Assembly: GCF_030711405.1 (NCBI RefSeq)
Contig: NZ_JAULSI010000003.1
Span: forward strand, 56,398 to 120,397
DNA: 64,000 bases
From: Massilia brevitalea
GTDB lineage: Bacteria; Pseudomonadota; Gammaproteobacteria; Burkholderiales; Burkholderiaceae_D
Direction: 5' to 3'
Both the position numbers and the translations under genes were made by a program. Below are positions 37,359 through 46,762 of this stretch, piece after piece; position 1 is the first letter of the stretch, and each line of letters opens with the position of its first letter. A model generated the notes under the pieces. That model ran no database searches, was not told the origin of the DNA, and saw nothing but the letters and a program-made list of their open reading frames with translations.

Positions 37359-37763
37359 ATGGCCTGGATCGCCCAGCTCCTGATTCCGCGCCGGCGCAAG
37401 AACCGGCGCGAACTCGCCGACCGCGCGGCCGAGGTGGTCAGGCACGTCCTGTTCGACATGGGCATCGAGCGTTTCCTGGGCGGGACCATGTTGGTCGACC
37501 GCCAGTACCGGATGCGCTTCGTGAGCGGCAACCTGCCCGGCGGCGGCGCCCTGGCCGCGCTGCCGGTGGCGGCGCTGGTGCACGCCCAGGCGCTGCAGGC
37601 GAGCGTGCCGCAATTGCCGGCCCTGGCCGCCTTCCACCAGCACGACGTCGCCCTGCTGGTCGATGAACTGATGGCCGCGCTGCTGGCGCAGTCGGCCCTG
37701 CTGCGCGCCTTGCCCGAGCAGCGCTACCGGCTGGCCGAGCGCAGCGCCGCCGCCTCGAAATAA
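37359..37763 (+). CDS. Hypothetical protein
   Basis: 134 residues that I do not recognise. It has a basic N-terminus (MAWIAQLLIPRRRKNRRELADRA) that could be a short amphipathic or membrane-associated helix, no signal peptide, and a helical C-terminal part. A good AAAGGA site 8 bases before the ATG supports expression. Its last 40 bases overlap the end of the convergent transporter gene. Nothing here links it to copper beyond position. Confidence 0.55.
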   Translation: MAWIAQLLIPRRRKNRRELADRAAEVVRHVLFDMGIERFLGGTMLVDRQYRMRFVSGNLPGGGALAALPVAALVHAQALQASVPQLPALAAFHQHDVALLVDELMAALLAQSALLRALPEQRYRLAERSAAASK

Positions 37764-38668
37764 ACGCGCCGGATCGCCGGATCGAATTCCCTCACAGCTG
37801 CTTCCAGGCGTGCGATCGCCAGGTCGACTTCGTCGATGCGCATGCCGCGCCGGAAGCGCACGGCGGCGGTCAGCAGCACGTCGTCGGGGCCGAGCTGCAT
37901 GGTCATCAGCTGGCCCACGGTTTCCAGCGCGGGGTCGGCGCAGAAGATATCCCTCAGCTGGCCGGTCTGCTCCACGCCTACGCTTTCGCCCACCAGCAGG
38001 CCGCCGGTCTCGCGCGCCAGGGTCCAGGCCGCGCCCACCAGCAGCAGCCCGATCGCGATCGATGCGGCCGGGTCGATGTAGGGATTGTCCAGCAGGTGCC
38101 CGAGCCAGATGCCGCCGGCCGCCACCAGGATCCCGAGCAGGGCTGCGCTGTCTTCGATGAAGACGGTGAACACCGAGGCATCCTTGCTGGCCTTGACGGT
38201 CTGCCAGAGCGTGGCGCCGGGCAGGCGGTTGCCGTTCAGTGCGCGCCGCGAAACGTTCCAGCTGTATCCTTCGAACAGGAAGGCGGCGCCCAGCACCACG
38301 TAGTTCCAGAACGGGTCTTCGAGCGGCGCCGGTTGCTGCAGGCTGTGGATGCCGTGGTAGATCGACAGCCCGCCGCCCAGCGTGAACACGGACAGGGCGA
38401 CGATCAGGGCCCAGAAGTACACGGCCTTGCCGTAGCCGAAGGGGTGGCGCGCGTCGGGCTTGCGGCTAGAGACTTTTTCGCCGACCAGCAGCAGGAGTTC
38501 GTTGCCGGTGTCGACCGCCGAGTGGATGCCTTCGGCCAGCATGGCGGCGCTGCCGGTGACGGCGGCCACCGAGAACTTGGCGGCGGCGATGCCGAGGTTG
38601 GCGACGATGGCGGCGTAGATCACCTTGCGGCTGTCGGTGGCGGGTGCTGTGTTCTTGTTGTCAGTCAT
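37724..38668 (-). CDS. Cation diffusion facilitator family transporter
   Basis: 314-residue inner-membrane transporter, probably exporting divalent metal ions such as zinc or iron in exchange for protons. It has six predicted membrane spans, the first span region AAKFSVAAVTGSAAMLAEGIHSAVDTGNE with the metal site, the RHPFGYGKA motif after it, and the EDSAALLG segment in the fifth span. The cytoplasmic C-terminal domain is present (from about 215). The start ATG at 38668 has no clear ribosome binding site. It is separated from the copper genes by a small plus-strand gene. Confidence 0.92.
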   Translation of the reverse strand: MTDNKNTAPATDSRKVIYAAIVANLGIAAAKFSVAAVTGSAAMLAEGIHSAVDTGNELLLLVGEKVSSRKPDARHPFGYGKAVYFWALIVALSVFTLGGGLSIYHGIHSLQQPAPLEDPFWNYVVLGAAFLFEGYSWNVSRRALNGNRLPGATLWQTVKASKDASVFTVFIEDSAALLGILVAAGGIWLGHLLDNPYIDPAASIAIGLLLVGAAWTLARETGGLLVGESVGVEQTGQLRDIFCADPALETVGQLMTMQLGPDDVLLTAAVRFRRGMRIDEVDLAIARLEAAVREFDPAIRRVYFEAAALRSASR

Positions 38669-38752
38669 GAGTGAAGAGGAGTCGGATTTGATGCCCAGTC
38701 TAGCCAATCCGCCGGTTTCGCCGGGCACGCTTGCGATGCGGGCCGCCGCCGC

Positions 38753-41431
38753 ATGAGCACCCGCAACCTGCGCAGCCTGTTCGCGCCGCGCTCGGTGGCC
38801 CTGGTCGGCGCCTCGGCGCGGCCGGGCAGCCTGGGCGCGACCGTGCTGGCCAACCTGGCGGCGGGCGGCTTCAAGGGCCCGGTGTACCCGGTCAATCCGA
38901 AGTACACCGAACTGCACGGCCAGCCGGTGTACGCCAGCGTGGCCGAGCTGCCGGCCGCGCCCGACCTGGCCATCATCTGCACCCCGGCCGCCACCATCCC
39001 GGCCATCATCCGCCAGCTCGGCGAGAAGGGCACGCGCGCCGCCATCGTGCTGAGCGCCGGCCTGGCCGGGGCGCGCGACGAACGTGGCCGTCCCGTCAAG
39101 CAGGCCATGCTCGACGCCGCCCACCCCTACCTGCTGCGCATCCTCGGCGCCAACAGCGCCGGGCTGCTGTCGCCGGCGCTGGGCCTGAACGCCAGCGTGG
39201 CGCACAGCGGCGCGCTGCCGGGACGGATCGCCTTTGTCTCGCAGTCCGGCGCCCTGATGACGGGCGTGCTGGACCGGGCGCGCTCGCGCGGCATCGGCTT
39301 TTCGCACTTCATCGCGCTGGGCGACTCGAGCGACGTCGACCTCGGCGACGTGCTCGACTACCTGGCCAGCGACGGCGCCACCGGCTCGATCCTGCTGTAC
39401 GTGGAAAACCTGCGCCATGCGCGCAAGTTCATGTCGGCGGCGCGCGCGGCGGCGCGCAGCAAGCCGACCCTGGTGCTGAAAGCCGGCCGGGTCGGCAACG
39501 ACGTGCGCGCCGCCGCCAGCGAGACCGGGCTGCTCGCGGCCACCGACGACGTGTTCGACGCCGCCATCCGCCGCGCCGGCATGCTGCGCGTGGACACCAC
39601 CGAGGAGCTGTTCGCGGCGGTCGAGACCCTGGCCCATGCCAGGGCGCTGTACGGCGAACGGCTGGCCATCGTGTCGAACGGCGCCGGCCCCGGCGTGCTG
39701 GCGCTCGACGCCCTGGTGCGCGGCGGCGGCACCGCGGCGCAGCTTTCGCCCGAGTCGCTCGAACGCCTGGCCGCGCTGCTGCCGGCCGGCCCGCCGCGCG
39801 CCAACCCGGTCAATTTGCTGGGCGACGCCGAGCCCGAACGCTACCGCCAGGCCCTGGAGATCCTGTTGCAGGACAAGGGCGCGGACGCGGTGCTGGTCGT
39901 GCATTCGCCCACGGCCACGGTCGACCCGGCCGATATCGCGCGCGCCATCGCGCCGCTCGCGCGCGCCGCCTCGCGCAACGTGCTGGCCTGCTGGCTGGGC
40001 GGCGATTCGGTGGCCGCGGCGCGCGAGATCGCCTCCGGCGCCGGCATGCCGACCTTCGACACGCCCGAGGATGCGGTGGCCGGCTTCCTGCAGATCGTGC
40101 ATTACCGCCAGAACCAGAACTTGCTGATGCAGGTGCCGCCCTCGATTTCCAGCACGCTCGCATCCGGCCGCGCCACTGCGCGCGCCCTGGTGCGCGAAGC
40201 GCTGGCGGCCGGGCGCCACCTGCTGTCCGATCCCGAAACCAAGGCCATCCTGCGCGCCTACGGCATGGCCCTGGTCGAGACGCGCCAGGCGGCGGACGTC
40301 GAGGACGCGGTGGCGGCGGCCAGGAGCATCGGCTTTCCGGTGGCCGTGAAGATCCTCTCGCCCGATGTGATGCACAAGTCGGACGTCGGCGGCGTGGCGC
40401 TCGACCTCGATTCCGAGCAGGCGGTGCGGGCGGCGGCCGGGCGCGTGCGGCGCCAGCTGGCCGAGCTGCGCCCCGACGCCCGCTTCGAGGGCTATTCGGT
40501 GCAGGCCATGGCGCGCCGTCCCGAGGGCCATGAACTGATCCTGGGCGCGGCCACCGACCTGGTGTTCGGACCGGTGATCCTGTTCGGCCAGGGCGGCATC
40601 GCAGTCGAGGTGACCGACGACCACGCGGTGGCGCTGCCGCCGCTGAACGCGGTGCTGGCGCGCGAACTGGTCGACCGCACCCGCGTGGCGCGCCTGCTGG
40701 CCGGCTACCGGAATCGCCCGGCGGCCGACATGAACGCCATTCTCGCCGCCGTGGTGCAGGTGGCGCGCCTGGTGGCCGACATTCCGGAAATCGTCGAACT
40801 CGACATCAACCCGCTGATTGCCGATGCCTCGGGCGCCGTGGTGCTGGACGCGCGCATGCGCCTGGCGCTGGCCGACCGCTCCGCCAGCACGCTCGACCGG
40901 CTGGCGATCCGGCCTTATCCGCGCGAGCTGGAGCAGACCATTCCCTGGCAGGGCGGCGCGCTGCTGCTGCGCCCCGTGCGGCCGGAAGACGGGCCGGCCC
41001 ATCTGCGATTCTTCGACGCCCTCACGCCCGACGACATCCGCTACCGCATGTTCGTGCGCATCCGCGAGCTGCAGCCCTCGCAGCTGGCGCGCTTCACCCA
41101 GATCGACTACGACCGCGAGATGGCCTTCATCGCCACCCGCCCGGGGCCAGACGGCCAGGCCGAGACGCTGGGGGTGGGAAGGGTGGTGGCCGATCCCGAC
41201 AATACCTCGGCGGAGTTTGCCGTGACGGTGCGTTCGGACCTGAAGGGCATGGGGCTGGGGCGCATCCTGATGGAAAAGCTGATCGCGTATTGCCGCGCGC
41301 GCGGCACGCGCGAGATCGTCGGCGAGGTGCTGCCGCAGAACAGCCGCATGATCGGGCTGGTGAAGAAGCTTGGCTTCGAGGTGACGCCGGGCGAGGAGGG
41401 GGTGCGCAAGCTGCGGCTGGTGCTGCAGTAG
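38753..41431 (+). CDS. Pat-like protein: acyl-CoA synthetase (NDP-forming) fused to GNAT acetyltransferase
   Basis: 892 residues with four parts in order: a CoA-binding Rossmann domain (FAPRSVALVGASARPGSLG), a succinyl-CoA synthetase-like ligase domain (about 150-460), an ATP-grasp domain (KAILRAYGMALVETRQA to about 695) and a C-terminal GNAT domain (LLRPVRPEDGPAHLRFFDAL to the end, with acetyl-CoA loop VRSDLKGMGLGRILMEK). This is the architecture of the lysine acetyltransferase Pat/YfiQ, which acetylates and inactivates acetyl-CoA synthetase. The phosphohistidine needed for true ligase activity is often missing in this group; I cannot tell here. A hairpin terminates it. Confidence 0.9.
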   Translation: MSTRNLRSLFAPRSVALVGASARPGSLGATVLANLAAGGFKGPVYPVNPKYTELHGQPVYASVAELPAAPDLAIICTPAATIPAIIRQLGEKGTRAAIVLSAGLAGARDERGRPVKQAMLDAAHPYLLRILGANSAGLLSPALGLNASVAHSGALPGRIAFVSQSGALMTGVLDRARSRGIGFSHFIALGDSSDVDLGDVLDYLASDGATGSILLYVENLRHARKFMSAARAAARSKPTLVLKAGRVGNDVRAAASETGLLAATDDVFDAAIRRAGMLRVDTTEELFAAVETLAHARALYGERLAIVSNGAGPGVLALDALVRGGGTAAQLSPESLERLAALLPAGPPRANPVNLLGDAEPERYRQALEILLQDKGADAVLVVHSPTATVDPADIARAIAPLARAASRNVLACWLGGDSVAAAREIASGAGMPTFDTPEDAVAGFLQIVHYRQNQNLLMQVPPSISSTLASGRATARALVREALAAGRHLLSDPETKAILRAYGMALVETRQAADVEDAVAAARSIGFPVAVKILSPDVMHKSDVGGVALDLDSEQAVRAAAGRVRRQLAELRPDARFEGYSVQAMARRPEGHELILGAATDLVFGPVILFGQGGIAVEVTDDHAVALPPLNAVLARELVDRTRVARLLAGYRNRPAADMNAILAAVVQVARLVADIPEIVELDINPLIADASGAVVLDARMRLALADRSASTLDRLAIRPYPRELEQTIPWQGGALLLRPVRPEDGPAHLRFFDALTPDDIRYRMFVRIRELQPSQLARFTQIDYDREMAFIATRPGPDGQAETLGVGRVVADPDNTSAEFAVTVRSDLKGMGLGRILMEKLIAYCRARGTREIVGEVLPQNSRMIGLVKKLGFEVTPGEEGVRKLRLVLQ

Positions 41432-41435
41432 ACAG

Positions 41436-41480
41436 TGAAATAAAATTTCACCGGATGCTTCCGGTTGAAATTTTATTTCA
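41436..41480. terminator. Bidirectional hairpin between the Pat-like gene and the helicase gene
   Basis: TGAAATAAAATTTCA (41436-41450) pairs perfectly with TGAAATTTTATTTCA (41466-41480), and an inner stem CCGGA/TCCGG adds five pairs. Runs of A and T on both sides make it usable in both directions. The stem resembles that at 2108-2152. Confidence 0.85.
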
Positions 41481-41498
41481 TGCGTGACAAGACAAGCT

Positions 41499-42758
41499 TC
41501 AGCGGCGGAAGCGTACATCCTCGCTCACCACGCGCTGTTCGCCGCGTGCATCGCCCTTGGGTTTCTTCGGTTTTTTCGGCTTCTTGACGACCTGGCCGCT
41601 GGCATTCGTTTCCGGCACGCGGTGGTCCGGCGCGAAGCCGCTTTCCTCGACCCGCTTGAGGTTCTGTCCCGTCAGCATCTCGATCGCCGCCAGCTGCTGT
41701 ACTTCGTCGGCGCAAACCAGCGACACCGCTTCGCCCGAGGCGCCGGCGCGTCCCGTGCGGCCGGTGCGGTGCACGTAATCCTCGGCCACGATCGGCAGGT
41801 CGACGTTGACCACCACCGGCAAATCGTCGATGTCGAGCCCGCGCGCGGCGACGTCGGTAGCCACCAGCACTTTTACCTCGCCGGCCTTGAAGCGCTCGAG
41901 CGCACGCAGGCGCGCCGGCTGCGGCTTGTCGCCGTGGATGGCGTCGACGGCGATGCCTTTCGCCTCCAGCAGCACGACCAGCTCGTCGACGCCCTTGCGC
42001 GTCCTGGCAAAGACCAGCACCTGGCCCCAGCCGTGCTTCTTCAGCAGGTGCAGGAACAGTTCCGGCTTGCGCTTCTTGTCGACAGGCACCGCCCACTGCT
42101 TGATCGCCTTGACGGTGGTGTTGCGCGGCGCGGTCTCGATGCTGACCGGGTCGACCAGCAGCTTGGCGGCCAGGGCGCGGATCGGGTCGGAAAAGGTGGC
42201 CGAGAACAGCAGGGTCTGGCGCTTATTGGGCAGCGCCGCCAGCACCTGGTCGAGCTCGCGCGAAAAGCCGAGATCGAGCATGCGGTCGGCTTCGTCGAGC
42301 ACCAGCATCTGGGTGGCCGTGAACTTCAGCGCGTTCTGGCGGTACAGGTCGAGCAGGCGGCCAGGCGTGGCCACCAGCAGGTCGACGCCCTTGCGCAGGC
42401 GCATCATCTGCGGATTGATGCTGACGCCGCCGTAGGCCACCATGGTGCGCAGCGGCAGGCTGGCGCCATAGGTCTGGAAACTCGTGTGCACCTGCTCGGC
42501 CAGCTCGCGCGTGGGCACCAGGATCAGCGCACGCGCAGTGTTGCTGGCCAGCGGCGTGCCTTCCATCACCAGGCGCTGCAGCAGGGGCAGGGCGAAGCCG
42601 GCGGTCTTGCCGGTGCCGGTCTGGGCCGCGGCCATGACGTCGCGCCCGGCCAGCACGGCGGGAATCGCCTGGGCCTGGACCGGCGTCGGGTTCTTGTATT
42701 CGAGCGATTCGAGGGTGCGGGCGATCGGATCGATCAGGCCGAGCGAGGCAAACGACAT
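41499..42758 (-). CDS. DEAD-box RNA helicase, RhlE type
   Basis: 419-residue ATP-dependent RNA helicase acting in ribosome assembly or RNA decay. Motifs present: Q motif ([13 protein letters not shown]), [52 protein letters not shown] and [10 protein letters not shown]. The C-terminus is a short basic tail ([12 protein letters not shown]). I prefer ATG at 42758 to the TTG at 42773, because relatives begin at SFASLGL. A 78-base gap separates it from the small lipoprotein gene upstream on the same strand. Confidence 0.93.
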   Translation of the reverse strand: MSFASLGLIDPIARTLESLEYKNPTPVQAQAIPAVLAGRDVMAAAQTGTGKTAGFALPLLQRLVMEGTPLASNTARALILVPTRELAEQVHTSFQTYGASLPLRTMVAYGGVSINPQMMRLRKGVDLLVATPGRLLDLYRQNALKFTATQMLVLDEADRMLDLGFSRELDQVLAALPNKRQTLLFSATFSDPIRALAAKLLVDPVSIETAPRNTTVKAIKQWAVPVDKKRKPELFLHLLKKHGWGQVLVFARTRKGVDELVVLLEAKGIAVDAIHGDKPQPARLRALERFKAGEVKVLVATDVAARGLDIDDLPVVVNVDLPIVAEDYVHRTGRTGRAGASGEAVSLVCADEVQQLAAIEMLTGQNLKRVEESGFAPDHRVPETNASGQVVKKPKKPKKPKGDARGEQRVVSEDVRFRR

Positions 42759-42836
42759 GGAAACCTTGGGCAAAGATGAACAGCCGACAGTTTACCTTGC
42801 CGCGCGCCGGCAAGCGCAAAAACCGTGTGCCTTGCC

Positions 42837-42974
42837 TCAGGTATCGAGGAAACGGCCGAACACCGCGGGCGCGCCAGGCGCGGTCGGCTTCACCGGCTCA
42901 TGACGGTCCTTGCAGCCGCTGGCGAGCAGGCAGGCAAGGGCGAGGGCGGACCAGCGCAGGACGTGGATTTTCAT
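42837..42974 (-). CDS. Very small lipoprotein
   Basis: 45 residues, starting MKIHVLRWSALALACLLASGC, a full lipoprotein signal with lipobox LASGC, and a 24-residue mature chain rich in proline. A strong AAGGAGA site lies 6 bases before the ATG, which makes it a real gene despite its size. It stands between the helicase gene and the frameshifted outer-membrane protein gene. It may form a transcription unit with the latter. Function unknown. Confidence 0.75.
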   Translation of the reverse strand: MKIHVLRWSALALACLLASGCKDRHEPVKPTAPGAPAVFGRFLDT

Positions 42975-43048
42975 GGCGATCTCCTTGATGCCGATGATAG
43001 CCGCAATTGCGCGCCGGCCGCGCGCACGTGTACTTCAAAAGCGGTGGA

Positions 43049-43719
43049 TCAGAAACGATACGACAAGTTGGCGCGCAGCACCGGATAGACCTTGTAGTCC
43101 GAGGCTTCGTCGGCCAGGCGCGCTTCTTCCACCGCCACGTCGGCGGCAAGCCGGTCGCACAGGGCCGACTGCACGGTGCAATTGACGCTGCGCAGGCTGA
43201 CGCGTGCCTTGCTCTGGTAGAAGGCGCCGAGGTCGCCGCCGAAGCTCCAGCCGCGCTCGCTGCTGAGCGCGTTGCCCCAGCCGATGCCGATGTAGGGCGC
43301 GGCCTTGCGGAAGTCGACCTTGCCGACCAGCAGGCCGACATCGGCCGCATTGTAGGGCCGTCCGTTCAGGCGGAAGGTGCCGAGCTGGTCCGGCGCGGCG
43401 ACGGCATCGAAGTGGGTGTCGTTGTAGAACACGCCGCCGGTCAGGCGGAAACTGCTGCCTGCGCTCGGGTACCAGTCGAGCAGGGCGTCCACGGTTTGCA
43501 GCTTGCCGTCGAGGTCGTACTTGACCTGGCCGGAACGTTTCGTGAAGTCGTGCTGGAAGTAATTGACACCGATGCGGCCGTTCAGGCTGGGGTGAAGCCG
43601 AAGCTCAGGTGGGCGCCGATGCCGGTGGTGCCGAGGTCGGCCGATACACCGGTCTGGGCCTGGGCCGCGCCCGCGGCGAGCAGGCAAACGAGAGTCAGGG
43701 AAACACGCTGGGACGACAT
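43049..43719 (-). pseudogene. Outer-membrane beta-barrel protein with a one-base frameshift
   Basis: The reading frame begins with a signal peptide (MSSQRVSLTLVCLLAAGAAQAQ, GGAGGAG site before it) and the strand GVSADLGTTGIGAHLSFGFTP, then stops near 43585. The protein resumes in another frame as SLNGRIGVNYFQHDF and runs to a typical outer-membrane end LRANLSYRF, with six or more strands. Insertion of one C in the run of four C (ACCCCAG) near 43587 would restore a 223-residue barrel. Either the gene is broken or the sequence has an error here. Family not certain. Confidence 0.75.
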
Positions 43720-43893
43720 GAACTCCTCCATGCTGGATGCGTTGGGCCGATTGTAGCGAGCCTGGCGTCGCATCCGTACCACAGCGCGAATTCCGCGCGG
43801 CATTTGTAAATGTGTGTTGCAGCGTACAGGAACGTAACGTTTCAGCTGATAAAGTTCACATCAACGAAACAACATGACAAGAGGAGCTCTCCC

Positions 43894-44385
43894 ATGACTT
43901 CCCCCTTCAAACTCCTGGTTGCCGGCCTGGCCCTGGCCGCTTCCGCACTCCCGGCCGTTGCCGCCACCAACGTCAGCATCAACATCGGCCAGCCCGGCTT
44001 CTACGGCCGCCTGGATGTCGCCGACTATGGCCGTCCGCCGGTCATCTACGAACGCCCGGTGATCGTGCGCGAAGTGCGCCACGTGCGCGCCGCCCCGATC
44101 TACCTGCGAGTGCCGGCCGGCCACCGCAGCAACTGGAAACGCTACTGCGGCGGCTACGACGCCTGCGGCCGTCCGGTGATGTTCGTGCGCGACGACTGGT
44201 ACACCAACAGCTATGCGCCACGCTGGCGCGAGCGTCACCATCGTCCGGCGCACCACCACGGGCGCCCCGAGCACCACGACCGCCGCGACCATCACGATCG
44301 CCATGATCGCCATGACCGCCGCGACCACCACGGCCGCGATCGCGACCACCACGACCGCGGCCACGGACACGGCCACGGACGATAA
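43894..44385 (+). CDS. Secreted His-rich protein
   Basis: 163 residues with a signal peptide (MTSPFKLLVAGLALAASALPAVAA), a compact middle part with two cysteines (KRYCGGYDACGRPV), and a C-terminal tail of about 55 residues made almost only of His, Arg, Asp and Gly (for example RDHHDRHDRHDRRDHHGRD). The tail should bind metals such as nickel, zinc or copper. A GAGGAG site lies before the ATG. It runs divergently from the outer-membrane protein gene. I do not recognise a named family; the middle part is like small YXWGXW-type or similar exported proteins only in general terms. Confidence 0.72.
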   Translation: MTSPFKLLVAGLALAASALPAVAATNVSINIGQPGFYGRLDVADYGRPPVIYERPVIVREVRHVRAAPIYLRVPAGHRSNWKRYCGGYDACGRPVMFVRDDWYTNSYAPRWRERHHRPAHHHGRPEHHDRRDHHDRHDRHDRRDHHGRDRDHHDRGHGHGHGR

Positions 44386-44514
44386 GCGGCGCGGCCGGCC
44401 TCTCGCATTGCTTCCCGCGCATTGCCTCCTGATTTCAGGGGCCGCGCCACGCGATTTCCTCTGCCGGTGTAGACTTGCGCTTGTAGCAAGGTACATACGG
44501 AATGGAGGTAAGTC

Positions 44515-45819
44515 TTGCAAAGTGAAATCGTGATCGTGGGTGGTGGGGCAGGCGGGCTGGAGCTTGCGTGCAAACTGGGGCGCAAACTGGGGCCGTCGAA
44601 GGTGATGCTGGTCGATACCCGGCTGTATCACATCTGGAAACCCTCGCTGCACGAGGTGGCGGCCGGCACCCTGGACATCCACCAGGAGGGTCTGTCCTAC
44701 CAGATGCTGGCCCACGACAACGGCTTCACCTTCGTCTATGGCCCCATGACCGCGCTCGACGCGGGCGCGCGCCGCATCACGGTCGGCGCCGTGAAGGCTT
44801 CGGATGGCGAAGACGTGCTGCACGAGCGCCGCATCGAGTACGGCTCACTGGTGATGGCGGTCGGCAGCACCTCGAACTACTTCGGCGTGCCGGGCGCGCG
44901 CGAACACACGATTTCCCTGAACGCCACCGAGGACGCCGAGCGCTTCCGCCTGCGTCTGCTGCGCCTGATGGCGGTGGCCGAACAGGTGCGCGAAGAGCGG
45001 CCCGATGCCGCCGCCGCGCTCGACGTGGTGATCATCGGCGGCGGCGCTACCGGCGTCGAGCTGGCGGCCGAGCTGCGCGAAGCCTCGGGCGTGTACGCCA
45101 CCTACGGTTTCTCGCGCCTGCAGGTCAAGCGCGACGTGCGCATCACCCTGCTCGAAGGCGCGCCGCGCATCCTGGCGCCGCTGCCGGAGCGGGTTTCGGC
45201 GGCGGCGCTCAAATTGCTGGGCGAGCGCGGCATCAACGTGGTGACCGATTGCCGCGTCACGCAAATCGACCCGGACAAGGTGCTGGATAACGCCGGCAAC
45301 GTGTATCCGGCCAACCTGGTGGTGTGGGCGGCGGGCATCCGCGCGCCGGAATTCCTGGCCACGCTGGGGCTGCCGACCAACAAGGGCGGCCAGATCGAGG
45401 TCGACGCCAATCTGCGCGTGAAAGGCGTGCCCGGCGTATACGCGCTGGGCGACTGCGCAGCCTGCATCGACGAATCCGGCAAGCCGGTGCCGCCGCGCGC
45501 CCAGGCCGCGCACCAGCAGGCCGATTACCTGCGCAAGCAGTTCCTGCGCCTGGCCGCAGGCAAGCCGTTCGACGAAAAGCCCTATCGCTACCGCGACTAC
45601 GGTTCCCTGGTCTCGCTCGGCAAGACCACCAGCGTCGGCAACCTGATGGGTTCGCTGCGCGGCGCGAGCTGGTTCGTCGAAGGAATGGTGGCGCGCTTCA
45701 TGTACACCAGCCTGCACCTGATGCACCACCAGGCCGTGCTCGGCTCGATGCGCACCGGCGTGTTGGCGATCGCGCGCTTCCTGATCCGCCGCACCACGCC
45801 GCTGGTGAAGCTGCACTAA
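44515..45819 (+). CDS. Type II NADH dehydrogenase (FAD-dependent)
   Basis: Single-subunit NADH:quinone oxidoreductase of 434 residues. Two dinucleotide-binding motifs are visible: EIVIVGGGAGGLELACKLG at the start for FAD, and VVIIGGGATGVELAAELRE near residue 172 for NADH. The PGVYALGDCAAC segment and the C-terminal membrane-attaching helical end (VARFMYTSLHLMHHQAVLG) follow the NDH-2 pattern. The start is TTG at 44515, with GGAGGT 5 bases before it; no suitable ATG is near. A terminator at 45837-45873 ends the gene. Confidence 0.94.
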   Translation: MQSEIVIVGGGAGGLELACKLGRKLGPSKVMLVDTRLYHIWKPSLHEVAAGTLDIHQEGLSYQMLAHDNGFTFVYGPMTALDAGARRITVGAVKASDGEDVLHERRIEYGSLVMAVGSTSNYFGVPGAREHTISLNATEDAERFRLRLLRLMAVAEQVREERPDAAAALDVVIIGGGATGVELAAELREASGVYATYGFSRLQVKRDVRITLLEGAPRILAPLPERVSAAALKLLGERGINVVTDCRVTQIDPDKVLDNAGNVYPANLVVWAAGIRAPEFLATLGLPTNKGGQIEVDANLRVKGVPGVYALGDCAACIDESGKPVPPRAQAAHQQADYLRKQFLRLAAGKPFDEKPYRYRDYGSLVSLGKTTSVGNLMGSLRGASWFVEGMVARFMYTSLHLMHHQAVLGSMRTGVLAIARFLIRRTTPLVKLH

Positions 45820-45836
45820 GGCGGTAAATAAGCCGC

Positions 45837-45873
45837 ATGAAACAAAGGCCGGCATTGCCGGCCTTTGTTTCAT
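45837..45873. terminator. Bidirectional terminator between NDH-2 and the histidine kinase
   Basis: An 18-base perfect inverted repeat beginning ATGAAACAAAGGCCGGC (45837-45854, 45856-45873). It includes the stop codon of the minus-strand kinase (45870-45872). A and T runs inside the arms permit termination in both directions. Confidence 0.88.
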
Positions 45874-46592
45874 GTCTCCGGCACCTGCCGCGGCAACACC
45901 ATCGTCAACGCCGTCCCACCCTCGGGCCCGGGCCCCAGCGCCAGCGTCCCGCCCAGCGCCCGCGCACGCTCGCGCAGCAGGCGCAGGCCGTGGCAATGCA
46001 GCGATTCCGACGGCGCCGCTCCATCCGGCAGGCCGGCGCCGTCGTCGCGCACGGTCAGCATCAGCTGCTCGCCGTCGTCGTCCAGGATCACCTCGACCTT
46101 GCCGGCCTGGGCATGGTGCAGCACGTTGCGCAGGCCTTCCTCGGCGCAGCGCAGCAGGGCCACGCCCTGGGCGCGCGCGTAGCCGTCGTCGTCGTCGGGC
46201 AGGCTGGCGCTGGCCTTGATGCCATGTTCCTGGCCGAACTCGGCCACCAGTTCCGTCAGCGCAGCCTTGATGCCCAGGAATTCGAGCTTGTCGTTCCACA
46301 GGCCCAGCTGCACGGTGCGGTTGGTCTCGATGATGTTGTTGAGCAGGCTCTTCATCTGGCTGGCGCGGTCCTTGGCCTTGTCTTCGCTCAGGTTCTTTGC
46401 CAGCAGGCCCAGGTGCATGGTGAGCGCCGTCATCGACGAGCCCAGGCTGTCGTGCAGCTTGCGCGCCAGCAGGCGGCGCTCTTCGTCCCAGCAGCTCATC
46501 AGGTGGCCAACCAGTTCGGTCAGTTCGGCAGTGCGTGCGGCCACCTTGCGATCCAGTTCCGGGTCGGGGTGGTGCGGGTCCGGTGCGGTCAT
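45870..46592 (-). CDS. Cytoplasmic sensor histidine kinase, HisKA_3 (NarX/DegS) type
   Basis: 240 residues without membrane spans or a recognised sensor domain. The phospho-acceptor helix ERRLLARKLHDSLGSSMTAL has the His of the HisKA_3 group (about residue 47), and the ATPase domain has RCAEEGLRNVLHHAQA, TVRDDGAGLPDG and a GLRLLRERARALGG stretch. These kinases usually phosphorylate LuxR/NarL-type regulators, but no such regulator lies next to it. The short N-terminal coiled coil (ELDRKVAARTAELTELVGHL) suggests that a partner protein provides the signal. Confidence 0.9.
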   Translation of the reverse strand: MTAPDPHHPDPELDRKVAARTAELTELVGHLMSCWDEERRLLARKLHDSLGSSMTALTMHLGLLAKNLSEDKAKDRASQMKSLLNNIIETNRTVQLGLWNDKLEFLGIKAALTELVAEFGQEHGIKASASLPDDDDGYARAQGVALLRCAEEGLRNVLHHAQAGKVEVILDDDGEQLMLTVRDDGAGLPDGAAPSESLHCHGLRLLRERARALGGTLALGPGPEGGTALTMVLPRQVPET

Positions 46593-46762
46593 CGTCGGCT
46601 CGGTTAAATGTTTCCCAAATCATACAACAGAGTCGCCCGGGAAGCGCGCACTGACGCTGCCTTGCTGTCGAGCGTGCGCTTCCGAACAGTAGGCCTGCGC
46701 TTTTCGGATCAGGCTGTAGGGGTAGTCAAAATTATTATATTCACAACCATCAAGGAGCTCAC

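Noticed and set aside
38665..41518. Very long minus-strand frame joined to the CDF transporter
   Set aside because: The part beyond 38668 is antisense to the Pat-like gene; only the transporter portion has homology.
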